From: Halomonas jincaotanensis
Lineage (GTDB): Bacteria; Pseudomonadota; Gammaproteobacteria; Pseudomonadales; Halomonadaceae
Direction of reading: 5' to 3'
Assembly: GCF_018448785.1 (NCBI RefSeq)
Contig: NZ_JAHCLU010000008.1
Location: 62,001-126,000, forward strand
DNA length: 64,000 bases
The notes beneath the pieces are model-generated. The model was not told the DNA's origin. It did not search any database and worked only from the letters and a program-made list of their open reading frames with translations. Position 1 is the first letter of the stretch; each line of letters starts with the position of its first letter. The position numbers and the translations under genes were made by a program. This document shows positions 47,255 through 55,526 of this stretch, in pieces.

Positions 47255-47371
47255 TTAATGATTGATGCGGCGATTGACGATGCTGGGGGCACGCCGTAGG
47301 CGTTCCTCCTCGCCGATCTGCTCGGCCTCGAAGGCATCGACCACCACAAGGTCCCGCCCTATCAGGTGCAA
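47255..47371 (-). CDS. Possible small protein or 3' gene remnant
   Basis: A frame open from 47431 to TAA 47255 reads GRDLVVVDAFEAEQIGEEER then LRRAPSIVNRRINH with strongly GC-ending codons, as in real genes here. No ATG exists; TTG 47371 with AGGA about 15 nt upstream would give 38 residues. It could be a small gene or the tail of a lost gene cut by the neighbouring flavin oxidoreductase locus. I do not recognise the family. Confidence 0.35.
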   Translation of the reverse strand: MHLIGRDLVVVDAFEAEQIGEEERLRRAPSIVNRRINH

Positions 47372-47460
47372 AGCAGCATTGCATTCCTGACCCAGCGCCC
47401 CGATGCTATAGATGATGAAAAGCCAAGCAGGCTAACAATCCTTCTCGACGGATATACCCT

Positions 47461-48456
47461 ATGCCCCGACTCGCCGATACGCCACTCTCCGTGCTCGATC
47501 TGGCCCCGATTCGCCAGGGTGGCAGCGTAGCCGACACCTTCCATGAAAGCGTGTCTCTCGCCAGACTCACCGAGCGACTCGGCTTCACGCGTTTCTGGCT
47601 CGCCGAACACCACAGCATCGAAGGCATCGCCAGCGCCGCCACGGCCGTGCTGATCGGCCACGTCGCCGGTGCAACCGAACGTATTCGCGTCGGCAGCGGC
47701 GGCATCATGCTGCCCAACCACCCGCCGCTGGTGGTCGCCGAGCAGTTCGGCACTCTGGAAACCCTCTATCCGGGCCGCATCGATCTGGGTCTGGGCCGCG
47801 CGCCGGGTTCCGACGGCCATACCATGGCCGCCATGCGCCGCGACCCTTATGCCGGCGTCGACGACTTCCCCCAGCGTCTGGCCGAGCTGCAAGGCTTTCT
47901 CGAGGAAGCCAAACCGGGCCAGCGCGTCCGCGCCGTGCCCGGCCAGGGCACGCATGTGCCGCTGTGGCTGCTTGGCTCCAGTGACTTCAGCGCACGGCTG
48001 GCGGCGCGCGAGGGACTGCCCTTCGCCTTCGCGGCCCAGTTCGCCCCGGCGCAGTTGTTCGAGGCCCTGCAGCTCTACCGCAAGAACTTCCGACCCTCCG
48101 CGGTGCTCGACAAGCCGCACGCCATGGTCGGCCTGCCGGTGATCGCCGCCGAGAGTGACGCGCGCGCAGAGTTCCTGGCCTCCACCGCCCGGCAGAAGTT
48201 CCTCAACCTGATCCGCGGTGCCCGGACCCTGTCGCTGCCGCCGGTTGAACAGCTCGACTGGACACCCAGGGAGCGCGCCCAGGTCGAGCAATTCCTGGGC
48301 GCCGCGATCATCGGCGGCCCCGAGACCGTTCGCGACGGGCTCGAGCGCATTCTCGAGCAAACCGGTGCCGACGAGTTGATGCTCAACACCGATGTGTTCG
48401 CCGCCGCCGATCGGCTGTCGAGCTACGAGATCGTCGCCGACGTGTGGCGGTCATGA
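47461..48456 (+). CDS. LLM class flavin-dependent oxidoreductase
   Basis: 331-residue luciferase-like monooxygenase of the MsnO8/YhbW subgroup. Key blocks: [71 protein letters not shown] and [11 protein letters not shown]. These enzymes use reduced FMN and oxygen on small organic substrates that cannot be predicted from sequence. Its TGA overlaps the azlC ATG by 4 nt, so it is the first gene of a three-gene operon with azlCD. Confidence 0.92.
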   Translation: MPRLADTPLSVLDLAPIRQGGSVADTFHESVSLARLTERLGFTRFWLAEHHSIEGIASAATAVLIGHVAGATERIRVGSGGIMLPNHPPLVVAEQFGTLETLYPGRIDLGLGRAPGSDGHTMAAMRRDPYAGVDDFPQRLAELQGFLEEAKPGQRVRAVPGQGTHVPLWLLGSSDFSARLAAREGLPFAFAAQFAPAQLFEALQLYRKNFRPSAVLDKPHAMVGLPVIAAESDARAEFLASTARQKFLNLIRGARTLSLPPVEQLDWTPRERAQVEQFLGAAIIGGPETVRDGLERILEQTGADELMLNTDVFAAADRLSSYEIVADVWRS

Positions 48457-49163
48457 CTCCCGAGCATGACTCGCGGCTGACCCTGGACCATCTCGTCAGC
48501 GGCTTTCGCCGCATGGCGCCGCTGTCGTTGTTCGTCATTGTCTTCGGCCTGGCCTTCGGGGTGGCGGCCCTGCAACAGGGGCTTTCCGGCCTGGAAACGA
48601 TGATGATGAGCGGCCTGGTGTTCGCCGGGGCGGCCCAGTTCGCGACGCTGGAGCTGTGGGGGGAGACGGTCCCGTTGCTGCCGCTGGTGGCCATCACCCT
48701 GGCGATCAACGCCCGCCACCTGCTGATGGGCGCGGCCTTCTACCCCCACCTGCGCGAACTGCCCGTCGGCCGGCGCTATGCCAGCCTGATCCTGCTCACC
48801 GACGCCAACTGGGCGATGGCCATGACCGGCGGCTCCACGGCAGCGCGCCTGGGCATCCTGGTGGGAGGCGGCATCGCCCTGTGGTCTACCTGGATGATCG
48901 GCACCGGCCTGGGCGTGGTCTTCGGCAGCGGCATCAGCGAGCCGGAAAGCTTCGGGCTGGACGCCATCATGGGCTGCTTTCTGCTGGCCATGCTGGTAGG
49001 CGACAAGCGTGACCTGAGCGTGCTGCTGCCCTGGGGCGCCGCGGCCCTGGCGGCGCTGGCGGCGATGGCCTGGCTGCCGCCCCACGCCCATGTGATCGTG
49101 GGTGCCCTGGCGGGCGGCGTGGTGGGACTGCTGCTGCCGTCTCGACAGGAGGGCCGGGTATGA
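48453..49163 (+). CDS. azlC: AzlC family branched-chain amino acid exporter subunit
   Basis: 236-residue integral membrane protein. [46 protein letters not shown] and [18 protein letters not shown] are AzlC signatures. With AzlD it exports branched-chain amino acids or analogues. ATG 48453 overlaps the oxidoreductase stop and the gene overlaps azlD by 4 nt, so the three are translationally coupled. The symbol is by family; substrate not proven. Confidence 0.92.
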   Translation: MTPEHDSRLTLDHLVSGFRRMAPLSLFVIVFGLAFGVAALQQGLSGLETMMMSGLVFAGAAQFATLELWGETVPLLPLVAITLAINARHLLMGAAFYPHLRELPVGRRYASLILLTDANWAMAMTGGSTAARLGILVGGGIALWSTWMIGTGLGVVFGSGISEPESFGLDAIMGCFLLAMLVGDKRDLSVLLPWGAAALAALAAMAWLPPHAHVIVGALAGGVVGLLLPSRQEGRV

Positions 49164-49468
49164 TGCTGGACGCCACGCGCGGCGGTGTGATGCTGGCCAT
49201 CGTGATCATGGCCCTGGCGACCTACCTGACCCGCGCCGGTGGGGTGTTCGTGATGTCGCGGGTGCCCATCGGGCCGCGGGTCGAGCGATTCATTAACGCT
49301 ATGGCCGGCTCAGTGTTGGTGGCCGTAATCACCCCCATGGCCGTGAATGGCGACTGGGGCGCGCGAATGGCGCTGGTGGCCACGCTGGGGGTGATGCTGG
49401 TGCTGCGAAAGCCGCTGCCGGCCATCACCGCCGGGATCCTTACCGCCGCGCTGTGGCGTCTTTTCTAA
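49160..49468 (+). CDS. azlD: AzlD family transporter subunit
   Basis: 102-residue protein with three to four membrane helices; MALATYLTRAGGVFVMSR at the N-terminus is the AzlD signature (Thr-Arg in the first helix). It pairs with AzlC as a two-component exporter. The ATG overlaps azlC by 4 nt, typical for this pair. Confidence 0.92.
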   Translation: MMLDATRGGVMLAIVIMALATYLTRAGGVFVMSRVPIGPRVERFINAMAGSVLVAVITPMAVNGDWGARMALVATLGVMLVLRKPLPAITAGILTAALWRLF

Positions 49469-49601
49469 TTCTCGGCACCTGGCTTACAACGCTACGCCGC
49501 GTTACCCCGCCCGGAACGATTGTCGCCAGCCGTCCTCCAAAGGGCATAAAATAGGGGTAAGCGCGCTGTGCTCCCCTAACCGAAACGTCGAGGAGCCCAC
49601 C

Positions 49602-50051
49602 ATGCCTGATTCACCCAATTCAAACCGCGACCCTCGCCAGAATGCCGCCTGGCAGGCCGCCCAGCAATGGCGTGAACGTGCCCGCCAGACCCGCCCCACC
49701 GGCCTTGCCGGCAGTTTCAAGCTGTTGCTTACTTGGCTGCTGTTCGGCGCCATGATGATCATCGCCATGGTACTGGGGTTATTCCTGCTGCTGGTCGGCT
49801 GGGCCATGCTGCCCTTCCTGCGCCTCCGCATGAAAAAGCGCATGGAGCAGATGCGTGCCGACCAGGCCCAGGGCGTTGGCGGCGGCGTTCACTATCGCGA
49901 GACCCATTACCGGGAAACGCGAACCAATGGCGACGCCTATCGCGAACAGTCCTATCGCGAACAGTCCTACGGCGAGCAACAGGTGCTGGAAGGCGACTAC
50001 GAGGTGAAGCCCGAGCAGGACACCTCCAAAAGGGATACCACCTCCCGATAG
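49602..50051 (+). CDS. Hypothetical membrane protein with C-terminal YRE repeats
   Basis: 149 residues. A polar, Gln/Arg-rich N-terminus is followed by one or two hydrophobic segments (FKLLLTWLLFGAMMIIAMVLG and LFLLLVGWAMLPFL, about residues 39-73), a basic patch, and a low-complexity tail with repeated Tyr-Arg-Glu units (YRETHYRETR, then YREQSYREQSYGEQQ). I do not recognise the family. GAGGAG lies 8 nt before the ATG. Codon use matches neighbours. It is convergent with the M20 gene. Confidence 0.65.
   Translation: MPDSPNSNRDPRQNAAWQAAQQWRERARQTRPTGLAGSFKLLLTWLLFGAMMIIAMVLGLFLLLVGWAMLPFLRLRMKKRMEQMRADQAQGVGGGVHYRETHYRETRTNGDAYREQSYREQSYGEQQVLEGDYEVKPEQDTSKRDTTSR
49938..49967 (+). repeat. Two tandem 15-bp units in a coding tail
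   Basis: TATCGCGAACAGTCC is repeated exactly twice, encoding YREQS twice, followed by a degenerate third copy. It lies in the C-terminal tail of the hypothetical membrane protein. Confidence 0.8.
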
Positions 50052-50070
50052 CGGCAAGTCCGATAGTCTC

Positions 50071-51369
50071 TCAGCCCAGGTAGGCCAACACACCGACCGC
50101 CATGGCCTCGATGCCAGTACGCAGCGTTACTGGGTTGCCCGGGAAGTAATACGGTGAATGGGGCATTTCCAGGTGGCGCATCTTCTCCGCCACGCTTCCC
50201 CCCGGCGTGGTCTGCCACCGCTCCGCGGGGGTCGCCCCGATGAACCAGTAGACGTAGGGGATATCCTCGCCACCGAAGCCCCCCGCCTCGGCATTGCCGA
50301 AGTAGGGAAAATCCTCGCTGCCGTTCAGACGCGGCATGTCATAAAGGCTTGTCTCACCGAAGTGCTCGCCATGGGCCCGACGAACGTGCGTTACCGCCGT
50401 GGCGTCGTTGTGCAGGGCGATGGTTTCGTTGAGCACGCGGAACTCCGGCGGCGTCGGGGCACGGCCGGCCTCGCACTCGGCACGCACGATGCGCTCGATG
50501 GACGCCACCACCTGGCGGTGAAGGGCGTCGTCGAAGCTGCGGATGTTGATCTCGAGCTCCGCGGAGTGGGGGATGATATTGGCCTGAGTGCCGGCGTGCA
50601 GCTTGCCGACGGTGACCACCACGGTCTCCTCCGGCGGCACCTCGCGGGAGACGATGGTCTGCAGGCGCGTGACCACATGGGCGGCGATCACTACCGGATC
50701 CACCGTCTGGGCGGGCATTGAGCCGTGACCACCGGCGCCGTGGATGGTGACAGCCAGGTTGGTGCAGGCGGCCATGGCGCTACCGGCACGATGCCCGACG
50801 GTGCCGGCCTGGGCCGGCATGTTGTGCTGGCCGAGGATGATATCCGGCCGAGCGAAGCGCTCGAAGAGGCCATCTTCCAGCATCGCCCTGGCACCACCGA
50901 AGATCTCCTCGGCCGGCTGACAGATCAGCATCAGGGTGCCGGACCACTGATCCTTGAGCCCGGCCATCACGGCGGCGGCTCCCACCACGCAGCTGCTGTG
51001 CAGGTCATGACCGCAGGCATGCATCAGCGGTACCGTGCCGCTCTCGGTCTCCGCGGTACGCGTGCTGGCGTAGTCGAGCCCGGTGTCCTCCTTTATCGGC
51101 AGGGCGTCCATGTCACCACGCAGCATGACCGTGGGGCCCTCGCCGTTGTGCAGCAGGGCCACCACGCCGGTGCCGCCCACGCCGCGGGCCACCTCATAGC
51201 CCAGCGCTTCCAGCGCCTCGGCGAGTCGGGCACTGGTCTCGTGCTCTTGGAAGGGCAACTCGGGATACTGGTGGAGCTGGCGGTAGAGCGCCTGGACTGT
51301 CTCGAAGGCCGCGCCTGTCTGGGCACCTATCGCCTCTTTGAGGTCGATGCGTTGGGGGTGAATCGTCAT
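50071..51369 (-). CDS. M20 family amidohydrolase
   Basis: 432-residue zinc-dependent aminoacylase/amidohydrolase of peptidase family M20D. Metal-site blocks: LRGDMDALPIKEDTGLDY, MHACGHDLHSSCVVGAA and the acidic pair in ICQPAEEIFGGARAML; GGHGSMPAQTVDPV lies in the dimerisation domain. Family members remove acyl groups from N-acyl amino acids or hydrolyse hippurate-type substrates. It is co-directional with the symporter-DUF3311 genes upstream (18 bp gap to the symporter stop), so it probably acts on what they import. Confidence 0.92.
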   Translation of the reverse strand: MTIHPQRIDLKEAIGAQTGAAFETVQALYRQLHQYPELPFQEHETSARLAEALEALGYEVARGVGGTGVVALLHNGEGPTVMLRGDMDALPIKEDTGLDYASTRTAETESGTVPLMHACGHDLHSSCVVGAAAVMAGLKDQWSGTLMLICQPAEEIFGGARAMLEDGLFERFARPDIILGQHNMPAQAGTVGHRAGSAMAACTNLAVTIHGAGGHGSMPAQTVDPVVIAAHVVTRLQTIVSREVPPEETVVVTVGKLHAGTQANIIPHSAELEINIRSFDDALHRQVVASIERIVRAECEAGRAPTPPEFRVLNETIALHNDATAVTHVRRAHGEHFGETSLYDMPRLNGSEDFPYFGNAEAGGFGGEDIPYVYWFIGATPAERWQTTPGGSVAEKMRHLEMPHSPYYFPGNPVTLRTGIEAMAVGVLAYLG

Positions 51370-51387
51370 GAAAGTCTCCCGAATCGA

Positions 51388-52848
51388 TCAAGAAGGTTGG
51401 CTGGCCAGGGATGGGTCATGGGAGGCCGGCTTGCTAAAGTGCTGGCTGATGGCAACGACGATAAGGTTGAGCAGGATCGCCCAGACACCGGCATGCCAGC
51501 CCAGCGGTGAACTCCAGACGAAGTCCATCAGCAGGTAGGCCAAGCTGCCTACCAGGGCACCGAGCATCACGCTGGCACGCCGCAGGCGCGGGAAGAACAG
51601 TGCGCCGATCACCATGGGGAACAGCTGGACGAGCAGGCCATAGGCCCCGAGCAGCAGCATGACCAGCGAGGCGGGGTTGATCAGCGCGAAAAGATAGGCG
51701 ATCAGCGACAGCCCGAGCACGCTCCAGCGGGTGGCGGACACCGCGGCTTTCTCGCTGGCCCCCTTCATCACCGTGGGTCCGAAGACGTCACGCACCAGCA
51801 CGACGGCCGCGGTGTGGGCCAGGTTGGCCCCGGTGGACATGGCGGCCGCCAGCGCGCCGGAGAGCATCAGGCCGATGACCCAGGGCGAGAAGTTGGCCAC
51901 ATCCATCACCATCTTGAGCAACACGGTATCGGGACGCGCCAGGGGCTCATCGGCGAACACCAGGATACCGGCGAAGCCAATGAACAGCAGCGGCACCAGC
52001 AGATAGGCGTAGAGCGGGTAGAAGACGCTGACCTTGCGCAGGGACTTGCCGCTATCGGCGGAGTAGAACTTCATGAACAGGTGCGGCCACATGGCGCCGC
52101 CGAAGGCGCTGACCAGCACGGCGGTACTGAAGTAGCCCCAGCTCATGTTGTTGGCGCCGGGCATGGTGAGGTACTCGGGGGCGGTCTGCTGGATCTGGGT
52201 GAACATCTCGCCGACGCCGCCATAGAGGCGCTCGGGAATGGTGAGACCGAGGAACCAGGCGATGGCGATCATCATGATTCCCTGCATCAGGTTGGTCCAG
52301 CCGATGCCGCTCAGGCCGCTGGCGAACACATAGGCGGCCACGACCAGAAAGGCCAGCAGGGCACCGAGCCAGAAGGGCACCAGGCCATCGGTGGCGGCCT
52401 GGAACAGCAGGCCGGCCCCGGCGATCTGGATGGTCAGGTAGGGCACCAGCGCCAGCACGCCGATGACCCCGGCCAGGATACCCAGCGGCTTGCTCTGGTA
52501 GTGGTCGGCGATCATGTCGCCCTGGGTAAGATAACCGCGCTCGCGTCCCAGCTTGGCCACCCGCGGGCCCAGGGCCCAGATGGTGATCGGCACCAGCGAT
52601 AGATAGGCAAGGATATAGAAACCCGGCGAGCCATGCTGATAGGCCCAGCCCGGTGCGCCGAGGAAGGCGAAGGCGGAGAAGATCTCTGCGCCGAGGATGA
52701 AGAACAGGATCACCACACCGACATGGCGGCCGCCGGCGACATAGCCCTCCAGGCTGGAGCTTTCCTGGTTGCGCGCCCGCAGGCCGACCCATAGCACGGC
52801 GGCGAGATATGCCAGTGTGATGCCGACCACAATTAGTGAATCATTCAT
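51388..52848 (-). CDS. Sodium:solute symporter family transporter
   Basis: 486-residue SSS/SSF family carrier with about 13 helices. ARNQESSSLEGYVAGGRHVG and GAEIFSAFAFLGAPGWAYQHG near the N-terminus, and LSGALAAAMSTGANLAHTAAVV in the middle, are family signatures for sodium-driven uptake of organic acids or amino acids. ATG 52848 lies eight nt after GGAGG. It overlaps the DUF3311 gene by 8 bp, the standard two-gene unit for this subgroup, and is followed by the M20 gene. Confidence 0.92.
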   Translation of the reverse strand: MNDSLIVVGITLAYLAAVLWVGLRARNQESSSLEGYVAGGRHVGVVILFFILGAEIFSAFAFLGAPGWAYQHGSPGFYILAYLSLVPITIWALGPRVAKLGRERGYLTQGDMIADHYQSKPLGILAGVIGVLALVPYLTIQIAGAGLLFQAATDGLVPFWLGALLAFLVVAAYVFASGLSGIGWTNLMQGIMMIAIAWFLGLTIPERLYGGVGEMFTQIQQTAPEYLTMPGANNMSWGYFSTAVLVSAFGGAMWPHLFMKFYSADSGKSLRKVSVFYPLYAYLLVPLLFIGFAGILVFADEPLARPDTVLLKMVMDVANFSPWVIGLMLSGALAAAMSTGANLAHTAAVVLVRDVFGPTVMKGASEKAAVSATRWSVLGLSLIAYLFALINPASLVMLLLGAYGLLVQLFPMVIGALFFPRLRRASVMLGALVGSLAYLLMDFVWSSPLGWHAGVWAILLNLIVVAISQHFSKPASHDPSLASQPS

Positions 52849-53053
52849 GGCGACCACCTCCATGACGAACGACGAAGGCGACCAACATGCCGGCGAAGAG
52901 CACCAGCATCCACAGGATGTACCAGAAGAACAGGAAGGGTAGGCCGAGCACCATTGGCTCGATGCGATTGGCGATCAGGGCGCCGGGCCAGATCATGGCC
53001 AGGGTGCACACCGTGAAGTGCAGCCCCGTGAGGAGGTGATAGGTCTTGTTCAT
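52841..53053 (-). CDS. DUF3311 small membrane protein
   Basis: 70-residue protein with two membrane helices (about residues 8-27 and 37-60). DUF3311 proteins are small partners encoded directly upstream of SSS symporters, as with MctP in rhizobia. The 8-bp overlap with the symporter gene supports a shared complex. A 168-bp gap upstream contains an inverted repeat and probably the promoter. Confidence 0.85.
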   Translation of the reverse strand: MNKTYHLLTGLHFTVCTLAMIWPGALIANRIEPMVLGLPFLFFWYILWMLVLFAGMLVAFVVRHGGGRHE

Positions 53054-53145
53054 GGGAGTCGTCCAGCTCGCACACGGCGAGACTTGTTGTGGGTTGTGCC
53101 TCGACTATGGCCCAGAACGAGAGATCGAAAAAATATGGTTTTTGA

Positions 53146-53169
53146 ATGCCAGCCATATCACTTTGGCAT
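53146..53169. promoter_or_regulatory. Inverted repeat upstream of the DUF3311-symporter-M20 operon
   Basis: ATGCCA and TGGCAT (perfect 6-bp arms, 12-bp spacer) lie about 95 bp upstream of the DUF3311 start, in an AT-rich part of a 168-bp gap. Spacing is compatible with a dimeric regulator such as the nearby LysR protein. Function is inferred. Confidence 0.35.
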
Positions 53170-53221
53170 GGATATACACAGGGAAGGATTCGCTTGGCGG
53201 ATCGAAAGCCGACCGGCGGGC

Positions 53222-54479
53222 CTATCGGGACAGGGTCGTTGTCGCCCTTTTCGCGTCACCTTCCATCCGGGCATCCATCACCGCATCGGCTACCATCTCC
53301 GCGGTGATCGCCGACAGGGTCCAGCCGAGGTGGCCGTGGCCGGTGTTATAGAACACGCTAGGCAGCCGACCCTGCCCCACTCGGGGCATCATGTCGGGTA
53401 GCATGGGACGCAGCCCCGCCCAGGGCACGACGCGCCGTGTGCCGACGCCCGGGAAGCAGTGCTCCACCCAATCGATCAGCGGGCGAATGCGAGCCTCGCG
53501 GATGTCCCGGTTGAAGCCGGCGAACTCGGCGGTACCGGCGATCCGAAAGCGATCCTCGCCCAACCGGCTGGTGACCAGCTTGGCCTCGTCGTCGAGCAGG
53601 CTCACCCTGGGGGCCGCGGCTCGAGAGGCGTCCTCATCGAGGTTCACGGTGATCGAGTAGCCCTTGACCGGATAGACGTTGACCCGGTCGCCAAGCCGGG
53701 CCGCCAGGCCACGACTGCCGACACCGGCACAGACCACCAGGCCATCGAAGGCTTCGCGTATCGTTTGCTCGCCATCGTGAGCCCTGACCCAGGCGCCGTT
53801 AGTGTCGGCTCCGACGTCGCAGACCCGGTGGCCGTAGCGGGCTGTCGCGCCTTGCCGCTCGGTGGCAGCCGCGAGCCCCTGAGTGAACTTGTGAATGTCA
53901 CCCATCGAGTCACTTTCCGTGAAGAAGCCTCCGTAATAGTCGCCGGCCAGGCTCGGCTCGATGGCGTGCATCTCCTCAGGGGTCACCGGACGGCGCTCAA
54001 GGCCGCCTGCCGCCAGCAGCCGGGAAACTCGCGTGGCGTGGTCGAAGGCGGCCTTGTCGCGATAGATGTGCAGGATGCCGCGTTCCCCGAGATCGAAATC
54101 GATGCCCTCCTCCCGGGCCCACCGGAAGAGATGGTCACGAGCGGCGATAGCCAGGCGGGCGGTCTCGGTGGTGTTGGCGGAATAGCGGGGAATGGCGGCG
54201 ATGAACTCGGCGAACCAGCTCAGCTTGTGCCAAGAGGGCCTGGGATTCACCAGCAGCGGGGCATCGGGCCGCAGCAGCCAGCGCAGGCCCTTGAGTACCG
54301 TCGGCCAGTGATTCCAGACCTCGGCATTGGATGCCGAAAGCTGGCCCGTTAGCGAAGGAGGTCTCCATGGCCGCATAGAGGTGCCTTTCGTAGAGGGTGA
54401 CGTCCAGGCCACGCTTGGTCAGCGCATAGGCGGTGGTGACGCCGGTAATGCCACCCCCGATGACGGCGATACGTTGCAT
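53222..54479 (-). pseudogene. Frameshifted DadA-like D-amino acid dehydrogenase
   Basis: FAD-dependent amino acid oxidase of the DadA family, in two frames. The first frame from ATG 54479 (GGAG seven nt upstream) gives MQRIAVIGGGITGVTTAYAL with the FAD-binding GxGxxG and runs to METSFANG. The second frame continues QLSASNAEVWNHWPT and the whole remaining protein to AITAEMVADAV. Family proteins read TSFANAGQLSASNAEVWNHW, so 4 nt (54344-54347) stand where 6 or 3 are expected: a 2-nt deletion or 1-nt insertion. All other domains are intact, so the lesion is recent or a base-calling error. Confidence 0.85.
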
Positions 54480-54509
54480 TGTTGTTCTCCAGATGTGTCT
54501 AGGAATGCA

Positions 54510-54537
54510 TGTCGCGATAACCCTGTCACTATCGACA
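54510..54537. promoter_or_regulatory. Inverted repeat in the dadA-lysR intergenic region
   Basis: TGTCGCGATA and TATCGACA form an inverted repeat with one bulged base and a 10-bp spacer, centred between the divergent dadA-like and lysR genes. This is the expected position for a LysR operator. Confidence 0.45.
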
Positions 54538-54603
54538 CTTGGAAACCATAACGAAAATATCAATAATGAATGCCATCCATAGAACTCTGGTATCGCATGG
54601 CTT

Positions 54604-55494
54604 ATGGAATTTCGCCAACTCAGCTACTTTGTCGCCGTGGTCGAAACCGGCTCCATCTCTGCGGCCAGCCGCCGGGTGCATATCGCCCAGCCCGCCCTGA
54701 CCCGGCAGATCAGGCTGCTGGAGGAGGATTTCGAGACGCGGTTGTTCGACCGTCATGCCCGAGGCATGCGGCTAACGGTGGCGGGTCAAGCCCTCTACGA
54801 GGAGGCCTGCGAGCTGCTGGACAGGCGCACACAGCTCAAGGCACGCCTCGCGGCCCTCGGGCAAGGGGTCGTCGGCAAGGTGAGCCTGGGGGTGACGGTC
54901 ACTCATCTCTGGGTCCCGCAGGTAGCGGGCTTGCTGGGCCGCTTCCGGGATCGCTACCCCCAGGTCGCCTTCGAGATATTCCCGTTGCTATCGGGGCCTC
55001 AACTGGAGCGACTGCAGGCGGGTCAACTGGATGCCGGCATCCTCTATCTTGACGATGAGACCCTGCCGGGCATCGCCACACGACTACTGCAACGCGACCA
55101 CCTGATTCTGGCGGTACCGGAAGCCTCGACGTGGAGTACATCGGTCCCTAGCCGGCTCAACGAGCTACAGCAGGCCGACTTCGTGTGGGGCTTTCGTAGC
55201 GCCTCACCGGTCTATTACGACCGCGTGCTGGCGCACTTCCAGCGTCTCGACTTCCATCCCCGGGTGGTGCAGTACGGCGCCGACAACATCGCCATCCTGA
55301 GCATGGTAGCCGCGGGTCTGGGCATCGCCATCCTGCCCGCCGCCAGCAGCTGTCATCCGATGCCGGGGATTCGTTTCCTGCGCCTGCCGGAGCTGGATGC
55401 TTGCGACATGCCTCTGAGCTTTGCCTGGCGCCAGGACAACGCCTCGCCAGCGCTGCATAACCTGGTCGAGCTGGTCGATCAGATCGGCTTATGA
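54604..55494 (+). CDS. LysR family transcriptional regulator
   Basis: 296-residue regulator. The N-terminal HTH (MEFRQLSYFVAVVETGSISA, then ASRRVHIAQPALTRQIRLLE) is canonical, and the effector domain GKVSLGVTVTHLWVPQVAGLL resembles the NAC/CynR branch. It is divergent from the dadA-like gene, the classic arrangement of a LysR with its target, and lies only about 30 bp from the convergent benE gene. Control of the amino acid module is more likely than control of ben genes, but both are possible. The ribosome-binding site is weak. Confidence 0.88.
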   Translation: MEFRQLSYFVAVVETGSISAASRRVHIAQPALTRQIRLLEEDFETRLFDRHARGMRLTVAGQALYEEACELLDRRTQLKARLAALGQGVVGKVSLGVTVTHLWVPQVAGLLGRFRDRYPQVAFEIFPLLSGPQLERLQAGQLDAGILYLDDETLPGIATRLLQRDHLILAVPEASTWSTSVPSRLNELQQADFVWGFRSASPVYYDRVLAHFQRLDFHPRVVQYGADNIAILSMVAAGLGIAILPAASSCHPMPGIRFLRLPELDACDMPLSFAWRQDNASPALHNLVELVDQIGL

Positions 55495-55526
55495 AGGGCT
55501 GGCCTAATGTCGCCATCGGCGACTGA

